A stretch of DNA of 12,812 bases from an uncultured Selenomonadales bacterium (lineage in GTDB: Bacteria > Bacillota > Negativicutes > Selenomonadales > Selenomonadaceae), in the NCBI GenBank assembly GCA_937877655.1, contig CALFJC010000040.1, forward strand, positions 1-12,812. The letters run 5' to 3'. The notes beneath the pieces were generated by a model. The model saw only the letters and a program-made list of their open reading frames with translations, made no database searches and was not told where the DNA came from. A program made the translations under genes and the position numbers. Below, piece by piece: positions 1-5,066 of the stretch; the first letter of the stretch is position 1; every line of letters starts with the position of its first letter.

Positions 1-118
1 GGGAGAGAGATAATTTCATCGCAAGCCTCAACTTCTGCGCGGTCGTTCGTCGCCAGCAAAATAATTTTCTCGGACTTCGCGGCTTGAATTTCATTGAAAA
101 ATTTCTCGCGCTCCGCGT
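1..118. repeat. Partial direct duplication of the ABC ATPase 3' end (copy of 194-311)
   Basis: Bases 1-118 match 194-311 with a constant offset of 193 bp. I see only three differences, at 56/249, 93/286 and 112/305. The first two are synonymous in the ATPase reading frame; the third changes Gly to Glu. Similarity ends abruptly at about 118/311. The unit is probably 193 bp, made of the ATPase 3' end plus the permease 5' end, with its left part outside the window. Confidence 0.9.
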
Positions 119-212
119 AGCCGAAAGTTGCCCGCCGCCTAAGCCCGATTAAAAAATCTTTTCGCAGAATCGCCGCGACTTGTTCAGTTAATTGGGAGAG
201 AGATAATTTCAT
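1..212 (-). pseudogene. CcmB-like permease start fused to a duplicated CcmA-like tail (partial, runs off left edge)
   Basis: An ATG at 212-210 opens a frame that overlaps the end of the ABC ATPase gene by 29 bp. Its first about 30 residues (MKLSLSQLTEQVAAILRK, then DFLIGLRRRATF) resemble the cytoplasmic N-terminus of CcmB, the membrane subunit of the haem/cytochrome c maturation exporter, just before its first membrane helix. No hydrophobic helix follows. From about base 118 leftwards the frame reads in phase into a second copy of the ABC ATPase C-terminus (EREKFFNEIQAAKSEKII onward). The frame stays open to the window edge. I read this as a permease start broken by a tandem duplication, with an intact permease gene expected to the left. 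Seen: the frame and the duplication. Inferred: the CcmB identity, from a short match plus the CcmA-like neighbour. It could instead be annotated as a small hypothetical fusion protein. Confidence 0.5.
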
Positions 213-774
213 CGCAAGCCTCAACTTCTGCGCGGTCGTTCGTCGCCAACAAAATAATTTTCTCGGACTTCGCGGCTTGAATTTCGTTGAAAAATTTCTC
301 GCGCCCCGCGTCGTCAAGATTGGCAGTCGGTTCATCGAGGAGCCAAATATCCGCGTCGACACTCAACAGAATTGCAAATTTCAATCTCTGTTTCATGCCC
401 GTCGAAAAATTTTCTGCGCGGGTGTTGCCGAAAATTTCAAGGTCAAGCCCGACGCGATTTCCCAACTCCGAAATTTTTTCTGCGGACATTTTTTTTCCGC
501 GCAGATCTGAAAAAAATTTTAAGTTTTCAATCGCCGTCAAGCCTTCGTAAATTTTCATTTCGGGCGAGACGGCGGCAATTTTTTTTTCGGAAGGGAAATT
601 TACTTCGCCGCTGTCGGGTTTCAAAATTTTTCCCGCGAGTTTCAAAAATGTTGATTTGCCCGCGCCGTTTGCTCCCGTTACTCCGATAATTTTTCCGCCG
701 CGCAGTTCAAGAGAAATATTTTTAAAAATTTCCTGCCGCCCGAAACTCAAACTCACATTGTCGAAAACAATCAC
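184..774 (-). CDS. ABC transporter ATP-binding protein, CcmA-like
   Basis: A 196-residue single ABC ATPase domain, close to the usual CcmA length of about 200. Visible motifs are Walker A GANGAGKST (34-42), signature FSTGMKQR (123-130), Walker B IWLLDEP (143-149) and D-loop NLD (152-154). The stretch GLTAIENLKFF (78-88) is typical of CcmA, the ATPase that works with CcmB in haem export for cytochrome c maturation. The H-loop position reads ATND (177-180), with Asn where a switch His is usual. The ATG at 774 overlaps the end of the Crp/Fnr gene (ATGA overlap), implying translational coupling and one operon. The next gene start (212) lies inside its 3' end. ABC ATPase: near certain. CcmA rather than another small ABC subfamily: moderate, supported mainly by the CcmB-like start that follows. 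Confidence 0.85.
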   Translation of the reverse strand: MIVFDNVSLSFGRQEIFKNISLELRGGKIIGVTGANGAGKSTFLKLAGKILKPDSGEVNFPSEKKIAAVSPEMKIYEGLTAIENLKFFSDLRGKKMSAEKISELGNRVGLDLEIFGNTRAENFSTGMKQRLKFAILLSVDADIWLLDEPTANLDDAGREKFFNEIQAAKSEKIILLATNDRAEVEACDEIISLPIN

Positions 775-1436
775 TGAATTTTTTCCTTGTTAAGCCGCAT
801 CCAACGTTCGCCGCACTCAATCAAACCGTCCGCCTGCATTTGCGAAATTTCTCGCGTCAAAGCCGAACGATTGCACTCCAATTCTTTGGCAAGTTGCACA
901 CGTCCCGGAACTCGCACATATTCCGTTTGCTGGCGGCGTTCTCTTTGCAACAGATATAAAATCATTCTTTCGCGCAGAGTTTTTTGCGACAGCAATTCAA
1001 CTTTTTGCATCATCAAAACATTTTTGCGGCTGAAAGTCTCCAAAAGATTTTTCATGACAATCCCGTGCATTCGTCCGAGCTTCGGTCCCGCAACCAAAAG
1101 CGAACGATAAGGCAACCACATTATAACGGCGTCGGTCGTCAACTGAACACTCGTTGCAATTAAATCTTCGCCGAGAATCGCCGAGACTGTTCCAAACATT
1201 GCGCCGCTTTCGAGTGAGTGCCCGACCGATTCGTTGCCGAGCCTGTCGAGTGCCAAAAGTTGCGCCTCGCCGCTGACGATTATTCCGATATTCGCATTCG
1301 GCATGAACGCTTCCAAAACTCTTTCGCCGCGAGGATAACTCCTAATCGTTGTGCCCGTGAACTTTACGAACTCTTCAATTTCATCCGGCAATAAATCCTT
1401 AAAGAGCGGAACGCCTTGCAATTCTTCACCTGTCAA
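771..1436 (-). CDS. Crp/Fnr-family transcriptional regulator
   Basis: This 221-residue protein has the two-part Crp/Fnr layout. Residues about 8-125 form the cyclic-nucleotide-binding-like beta barrel (PLFKDLLPDEIEEF, then ERVLEAF and IIVSGEAQL). A long dimerisation helix follows at about 125-150. The C-terminal winged helix-turn-helix spans about 153-210, with RVQLAKELECNRSALTREIS as the DNA-binding motif. Only two cysteines occur (188, 208), both in the HTH part, so an N-terminal Fnr-type Fe-S cluster is unlikely; the effector cannot be told. The start is TTG at 1436, nine bases after GGAGG. It is the first gene of an operon with the ABC ATPase and the CcmB-like gene. A Crp-like palindrome lies upstream of its own promoter, so autoregulation is plausible but inferred. 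Confidence 0.9.
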   Translation of the reverse strand: MTGEELQGVPLFKDLLPDEIEEFVKFTGTTIRSYPRGERVLEAFMPNANIGIIVSGEAQLLALDRLGNESVGHSLESGAMFGTVSAILGEDLIATSVQLTTDAVIMWLPYRSLLVAGPKLGRMHGIVMKNLLETFSRKNVLMMQKVELLSQKTLRERMILYLLQRERRQQTEYVRVPGRVQLAKELECNRSALTREISQMQADGLIECGERWMRLNKEKIQ

Positions 1437-1442
1437 CGCCGC

Positions 1443-1450
1443 TCACCTCC
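1443..1450 (-). promoter_or_regulatory. Ribosome binding site deciding the TTG start of the Crp/Fnr gene
   Basis: The minus strand reads GGAGGTGA here, with nine bases between GGAGG and TTG at 1436. No ATG with a comparable site lies nearby, so the TTG start is well supported. Confidence 0.85.
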
Positions 1451-1467
1451 CGATAAAAATTTTCCCG

Positions 1468-1496
1468 ATTATAGCATTTAGAATTCTATCACACTG
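1468..1496 (-). promoter_or_regulatory. Promoter of the crp-ccmA-like operon
   Basis: The minus strand carries a perfect -10 box TATAAT (1473-1468). The -35 position 17 bases upstream (1496-1491, CAGTGT) is a poor match, which is common for activator-dependent promoters. The expected transcription start is near 1461. A perfect 10-bp palindrome, TAGAATTCTA (1479-1488), sits in the spacer. Confidence 0.6.
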
Positions 1497-1510
1497 TTAA
1501 AAATGTCACA
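1495..1510. promoter_or_regulatory. Candidate Crp-type operator
   Basis: The plus strand reads TGTTA-AAAATG-TCACA, a 5-6-5 inverted repeat with 4 of 5 arm positions matching and one perfect TGTGA half-site (on the minus strand). Its centre (1502.5) lies about 41.5 bp upstream of the predicted start for the leftward operon and about 60 bp upstream of that for the rightward kinase gene. These are roughly the class II and class I activator positions. That the regulator encoded at 771-1436 binds it is inferred. Confidence 0.5.
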
Positions 1511-1526
1511 ACGCTTTTTGAATTTA

Positions 1527-1555
1527 TTGACGGCGCGAAGTGAACTTGATAAACT
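1527..1555 (+). promoter_or_regulatory. Promoter of the PfkB-family kinase gene
   Basis: TTGACG (1527-1532) and TAAACT (1550-1555) are separated by 17 bp. The same -10 plus trailing CGA recurs at the comM promoter (11147-11155). The predicted start is near 1562. Confidence 0.55.
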
Positions 1556-1585
1556 CGAAGAAATTTTTTAAGGGGGAAAATTTTT

Positions 1586-2527
1586 TTGGACAGAAAAAAA
1601 ATTACGATTATCGGAACGGGCGTCATTGACGTTTTGGTCGGCGCGGTTGACGAAAAAATTTTTACTTCCGACAGTCGAGAGATGGATTACATTAAACTTT
1701 CTTTCGGCGGCGACGCGCTCAACGAGGCGATTGCACTTTCGCGGCTCGGAAAAAGTGTTCAATGGATTAACAAAGTCGGCGACGACGACGCGGGACGAAA
1801 AATTTTAAATTACGCTGCGGAAAACGGCGTGGACATTTCGTGCATGAAAGTTCAGCCGGGATTGGAAACGGCAGTTACCGTTGTTTTGGTCGACGCGAAA
1901 GGCGAACGACGTTTTCTGACTAATCCTCACAGCAGTTTAAGAAAATTGGCGGAAGAAGATATTGCTCCGCATGTGGACAAAATGGCGGAGATAGTTTCTT
2001 TTGCGAGTCTGTTTATATCGCCGTTGTTGGACGTGCCGGCTATGGAGAGACTTTTTCGCCGAATAAAATCGAGCGGACGAATTTTGGCAATGGACATGAA
2101 ATATCCTGCGAAAGGCGAGACTTTGGAAGATTTATCGGGCATAATGTCCTGCGCGGATTATTTTTTTCCGAACGAGATGGAGCTTGCGGCTTTGACGGGC
2201 GAAGGCGATATTTATAAAAACATAGAATCACTTTTGAATTGCGGCTTGAAATGCGCGGTCGTCAAGCGCGGCGGCGAAGGTTGCATTATCGCAACGAAAT
2301 CCGCGCAGATTGAAATTCCCGCTTATCGCGTTGAAAAAGTTATCGACACGACGGGCGCGGGCGACAGTTTTGCGGCAGGATTTTTATGGGCGTTGTCTGA
2401 AGGTTGGTCGCTTGCCGAGTGCGGAAAATTTGCCTGCGCGGTTGCGAGTTGTTCCGTTGAGGAAATAGGAGCCGTTACGGGCGTCACGTCTTTAGAAAAA
2501 GCCATGCGTCGCTACAAACTTTTTTGA
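1586..2527 (+). CDS. PfkB/ribokinase-family carbohydrate kinase
   Basis: This 313-residue cytosolic kinase should transfer phosphate from ATP to a sugar or nucleoside hydroxyl. Family marks in order are the N-terminal strand with IIGTGVIDVLVGAV (8-21), the substrate-side motif GGDALNEA (41-48), KVGDDDAGRKIL (63-74), the Mg/phosphate-region motif PNEMEL (195-200), and the C-terminal signature DTTGAGDSFAAGF (254-266). The catalytic base is predicted to be D260 of GAGD. Length is normal for the family. The start is TTG at 1586, ten bases after AAGGGGG (1569-1575). It is divergent from the Crp/Fnr gene. The substrate cannot be told from sequence alone; fructokinase, ribokinase and nucleoside kinase activities all occur in this fold. 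Confidence 0.92.
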   Translation: MDRKKITIIGTGVIDVLVGAVDEKIFTSDSREMDYIKLSFGGDALNEAIALSRLGKSVQWINKVGDDDAGRKILNYAAENGVDISCMKVQPGLETAVTVVLVDAKGERRFLTNPHSSLRKLAEEDIAPHVDKMAEIVSFASLFISPLLDVPAMERLFRRIKSSGRILAMDMKYPAKGETLEDLSGIMSCADYFFPNEMELAALTGEGDIYKNIESLLNCGLKCAVVKRGGEGCIIATKSAQIEIPAYRVEKVIDTTGAGDSFAAGFLWALSEGWSLAECGKFACAVASCSVEEIGAVTGVTSLEKAMRRYKLF

Positions 2528-2552
2528 CAAAGGCAAGCGGCTTGCATATAAT
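2524..2552 (+). promoter_or_regulatory. Perfect consensus promoter for purF
   Basis: TTGACA (2524-2529), a 17-bp spacer and TATAAT (2547-2552) match the vegetative sigma consensus at all 12 positions. The TGA stop codon of the kinase gene (2525-2527) lies inside the -35 box. The predicted start is near 2559, at the edge of the heptad repeat array. Confidence 0.85.
2533..2545. promoter_or_regulatory. Operator-like palindrome in the purF promoter spacer
   Basis: GCAAGC-G-GCTTGC is a perfect 13-bp inverted repeat lying entirely between the -35 and -10 boxes, where a bound repressor would block RNA polymerase. It faintly resembles LacI/PurR-family operators, but its odd-length centre differs from the usual form. 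The regulator is unknown. Confidence 0.4.
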
Positions 2553-2556
2553 TGAT

Positions 2557-2629
2557 AGGAACCAGGAATTAGGAACTAGGAACAAGTTTTTATTCCCAAT
2601 TCCTAATTCATAATTCCTAATTCCTAATT
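2557..2629 (+). repeat. Heptanucleotide repeat array 1, hairpin-forming purF leader
   Basis: Four AGGAANN heptads (from 2557, 2564, 2571 and 2578) are followed, after a short AT spacer, by the reverse-complement heptads AATTCCT, AATTCAT, AATTCCT, AATTCCT (2598-2625) and a final AATT. The two halves can pair into a long imperfect hairpin. It fills nearly the whole predicted purF 5' leader and ends just before the ribosome binding site. Confidence 0.85.
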
Positions 2630-2647
2630 GAAAAAGGGGTGGCGGCA

Positions 2648-4075
2648 TTGGATTTCGGAATGGCTTCAGCGGGAGAAGCGTGCGGCGTATTCGGCATGTA
2701 CGATCTTGACGGCGACGACGTGGCGGCAACAATTTATTACGGGCTTTATGCTCTGCAACATCGCGGGCAGGAGAGCGCAGGCATTGCAACAACAGATACG
2801 GCAACTCGGCGCGACAAAGTTTTTTGCCATAAAGATTTGGGGCGCGTCAATGAAGTTTTCAACGCAGAAAATATCGCCGCGCTGGACGGAAATTTGGGCG
2901 TCGGACATGTTCGCTACTCGACGGCGGGAGCCTCCACTCACGAAAATTCTCAACCGCTCGTCCTTGCCTACATCAAAGGAACTCTCATGCTTGCGCACAA
3001 CGGAAATTTGGTCAATGCTCCGAAACTTCGCAGAGAATTGGCGGCAGGCGGCGCGATTTTCCAAACGACGATTGATACCGAAACCATTGCCTATCACATT
3101 GCCCGCGAGCGCGTCAAATCCCGTTCGGTGCAGGAAGCGACTGTCCGCGCTTTAAAAAAAGTTCAAGGCTCTTATTCATTGGTTATTGCCAGCCCGCAAA
3201 AATTAATCGGAGCTCGTGACCCGTGGGGATTTCGTCCGCTGGTGCTCGGCAAGCTCGGCAACGCCTATATCATAACCTCGGAGACATGCGCGCTTGAGAC
3301 AATCGACGCGGAATTTATTCGCGACGTGGAGCCCGGCGAAGTCGTTACGATTTTTCAGAACGGCAGAATTGAATCCAACATGGAACTTGCCTTGCCGAAA
3401 GAAAAAACGGCGCGTTGTGTCTTCGAGTATATTTATTTTTGCCGCCCCGATACAACTTTTGACGGAATGAGTGTCACGCAGTCGAGAATTATTGCGGGAA
3501 AACTTTTGGCGCGAGTTCATCCGATTGAGGCTGATTTGGTCGTCGGCGTCCCCGAATCGGGCAACATGGCGGCTGTCGGTTATTCGATGGAGTCGGGAAT
3601 TCCTTACGGCATTGCTTTTACGAAAAATACTTATGTCGGCAGAACTTTTATCAAACCGCAACAGTCGAGCCGAATGCGCAGCGTGAAAGTCAAGTTGAAT
3701 GTTTTGCGCGACGTTGTCAAGGGCAAACGAATTGTCATGATTGATGATTCGATTGTTCGCGGCACAACGAGCGGAAAAATTGTTTCAATGTTGAGAGATG
3801 CGGGCGCGGCTGAAGTTCACATGCGAGTTTCAAGTCCGCCGTTTTGTCATCCTTGTTATTTCGGGATTGACATTCCGAATCGCGAACAACTTATTGCACA
3901 CAATCGTTCGATTGAGGAAATTTGCAAAATTTTGGGCGCGGATTCTTTAGGATATTTGCCGCTTGGTTGTCTTGATGAAATGGTTGGCGGGCGTCCGATT
4001 TGCACGGCGTGTTTCAGCGGCGATTATCCCATTGCTCCGCCGACAGAAGACATTCGCGGCGAATATGAGAAATAG
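2648..4075 (+). CDS. purF: Amidophosphoribosyltransferase (glutamine PRPP amidotransferase)
   Basis: PurF makes phosphoribosylamine from PRPP and glutamine, the first committed step of purine synthesis. I place the start at TTG 2648, eight bases after AAAGGGG. This gives an 11-residue propeptide (MDFGMASAGEA) before Cys12, the N-terminal nucleophile, matching the propeptide length of the Bacillus enzyme. A GTG at 2639 overlaps the ribosome binding site and is less likely. The glutaminase half carries LQHRGQESAGIA (36-47) and AHNGNLVN (116-123). The transferase half has the PRPP loop VMIDDSIVRGTTS (363-375). Candidate Fe-S ligands are C257, C403, C452 and C455 (CVFEYIYF; HPCYFGID; ICTACFSG), as in the oxygen-sensitive Bacillus-type enzyme. 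Its promoter is its own; no guanine riboswitch is visible. Confidence 0.96.
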   Translation: MDFGMASAGEACGVFGMYDLDGDDVAATIYYGLYALQHRGQESAGIATTDTATRRDKVFCHKDLGRVNEVFNAENIAALDGNLGVGHVRYSTAGASTHENSQPLVLAYIKGTLMLAHNGNLVNAPKLRRELAAGGAIFQTTIDTETIAYHIARERVKSRSVQEATVRALKKVQGSYSLVIASPQKLIGARDPWGFRPLVLGKLGNAYIITSETCALETIDAEFIRDVEPGEVVTIFQNGRIESNMELALPKEKTARCVFEYIYFCRPDTTFDGMSVTQSRIIAGKLLARVHPIEADLVVGVPESGNMAAVGYSMESGIPYGIAFTKNTYVGRTFIKPQQSSRMRSVKVKLNVLRDVVKGKRIVMIDDSIVRGTTSGKIVSMLRDAGAAEVHMRVSSPPFCHPCYFGIDIPNREQLIAHNRSIEEICKILGADSLGYLPLGCLDEMVGGRPICTACFSGDYPIAPPTEDIRGEYEK

Positions 4076-4152
4076 GTTATAGGTTATAGGTTATAGGTTT
4101 TAGGTTATAGCTTATAGGAAAAAAACTACAAGCTATCAGCTATAACCTAAAA
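4073..4152 (+). repeat. Heptanucleotide repeat array 2 with perfect 15-bp inverted arms
   Basis: Six TAGGTTA-type heptads run in register from 4073 to 4114; the first contains the purF stop codon TAG. Reverse-complement heptads follow at 4130-4150. Arms 4098-4112 (TTTTAGGTTATAGCT) and 4138-4152 are perfect 15-bp inverted repeats around an A-rich loop. An alternative inner pairing (TAGCTTATAG with CTACAAGCTA, one mismatch) is also possible. No U-run follows, so it is not a typical terminator. Confidence 0.85.
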
Positions 4153-4170
4153 AGAGAGGAGATTTTTTAA

Positions 4171-4683
4171 ATGAGTTTTTTGGAATTGGCGAAGGCGCGT
4201 TATTCGTGCAGAAAATTGACGGACGCGGCGATTGAGCCGGAAAAAATCGAACGCATTTTGCAGGCGGCGCAAGCGGCTCCCACAGCGAAAAATCTTCAGC
4301 GTTACACGATTTGGGAAATTAAATCGCCCGAAGCCTTTGACAAACTCAAGCAGACAACAAATTACACTTTCGGCGCGAAGTTGGCATTTGTCATAGGCGC
4401 AAAAAAAGAAGGCGCGTTTGATCGTCCGTTCGACAACAAAAATTTCTCGGAGATTGACGCCGCGATAGTTGCGACGCATTTAATGCTGGCAATTCAAGAT
4501 GAAGGACTCGGCACGACTTGGGTCGGATACTTCGACGCGCCGAAACTTCAAAAATTTTTCCCCGAAATGCAAGGTTATGAACTGATTGCGATTTTCCCCG
4601 TCGGCTATCCTGCCGAAGGAGCAAAGCCTTCAAATCGTCACGAAGAGCGGCGTCCGATTTCGGAGATTGTTGTCGAGTTATGA
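4171..4683 (+). CDS. Nitroreductase-family flavoprotein
   Basis: A 170-residue protein of the FMN-dependent nitroreductase fold, shorter than the usual 200-220 residues. Family features are an N-terminal FMN-phosphate motif ARYSCRK (9-15, R10/S12/R14), the helix and turn QAAPTAKNLQ (34-43), the core helix AIVATHLMLAIQDEGLGTTWVGY (98-120 region) and the late strand AIFPVGYPAE (140-149). Such proteins reduce nitro groups, quinones or flavins with NAD(P)H; the natural substrate here is unknown. The ATG follows a good site (GAGAGGAG, 4154-4161). Its stop overlaps the yraN start by 4 bp. No separate promoter is obvious, so read-through from purF is likely unless the hairpin array blocks it. Confidence 0.88.
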   Translation: MSFLELAKARYSCRKLTDAAIEPEKIERILQAAQAAPTAKNLQRYTIWEIKSPEAFDKLKQTTNYTFGAKLAFVIGAKKEGAFDRPFDNKNFSEIDAAIVATHLMLAIQDEGLGTTWVGYFDAPKLQKFFPEMQGYELIAIFPVGYPAEGAKPSNRHEERRPISEIVVEL

Positions 4684-5048
4684 AGAATAAAATTGCGGGC
4701 AAAATCGGCGAGGACTGCGCGGCGAAATTTTTAGAGGAAAAAGGGTATACGATCCTTGCGCGAAATTTTCGGATTCGTTCGGCGGAGATTGACATAATCG
4801 CGCAGGTTGACGACGTGATAATTTTCGTTGAAGTCAAGGCGCGCTCAAATATTCGTCACGGCTTGCCGAGTGAGGCAGTCACTGTTCGCAAGCAAAAAAA
4901 AATAATTGAAGCGGCAGGAGTTTTTTTGCAGGAGGAGAAAACCGATCGCGCCTGCCGCTTTGATATTGTGGAAATTTATTTCAGCGGCGAGCGCGTCGAG
5001 GAAATTAATCACATTGAAAACGCCTTCGAGGTCGTTCAAAATTTTTAA
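4680..5048 (+). CDS. yraN: YraN / UPF0102-family nuclease-like protein
   Basis: A 122-residue protein of normal YraN length. It carries the family pattern: GKIGEDCAAKFLEEKGY (7-23), then the PD-(D/E)XK-like core AEIDIIAQ (35-42, E36 and D38) and IIFVEVKAR (47-55, E51 and K53). This looks like a Holliday-junction-resolvase-type nuclease fold. The biological role of the family is poorly known, though it tends to lie near comM, dprA and rnhB. Translation starts at an ATG overlapping the nitroreductase stop (ATGA), so the two are coupled. The first glycosyltransferase gene starts 18 bp after its stop, whereas comM, its common partner, is 6 kb away. Confidence 0.9.
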   Translation: MKNKIAGKIGEDCAAKFLEEKGYTILARNFRIRSAEIDIIAQVDDVIIFVEVKARSNIRHGLPSEAVTVRKQKKIIEAAGVFLQEEKTDRACRFDIVEIYFSGERVEEINHIENAFEVVQNF

Positions 5049-5066
5049 AAGTAAGGAGTGGATTCT

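Noticed and set aside
2557..2629. Purine riboswitch in the purF leader
   Set aside because: The leader is made of 7-bp repeats forming one hairpin. It has no three-way junction or conserved aptamer core that I can see.
2638..3155. Long overlapping frames inside purF, yraN and the glycosyltransferases on either strand
   Set aside because: They encode basic, low-complexity sequence without recognisable domains and lie wholly within well-supported genes.
4098..4152. Rho-independent terminator for purF
   Set aside because: The stem is strong, but it is AT-rich and no U-run follows it on either strand. It fits better as part of a heptad repeat array.
2557..4152. CRISPR array
   Set aside because: The repeat units are 7 bp with no unique spacers, and no cas genes are present.
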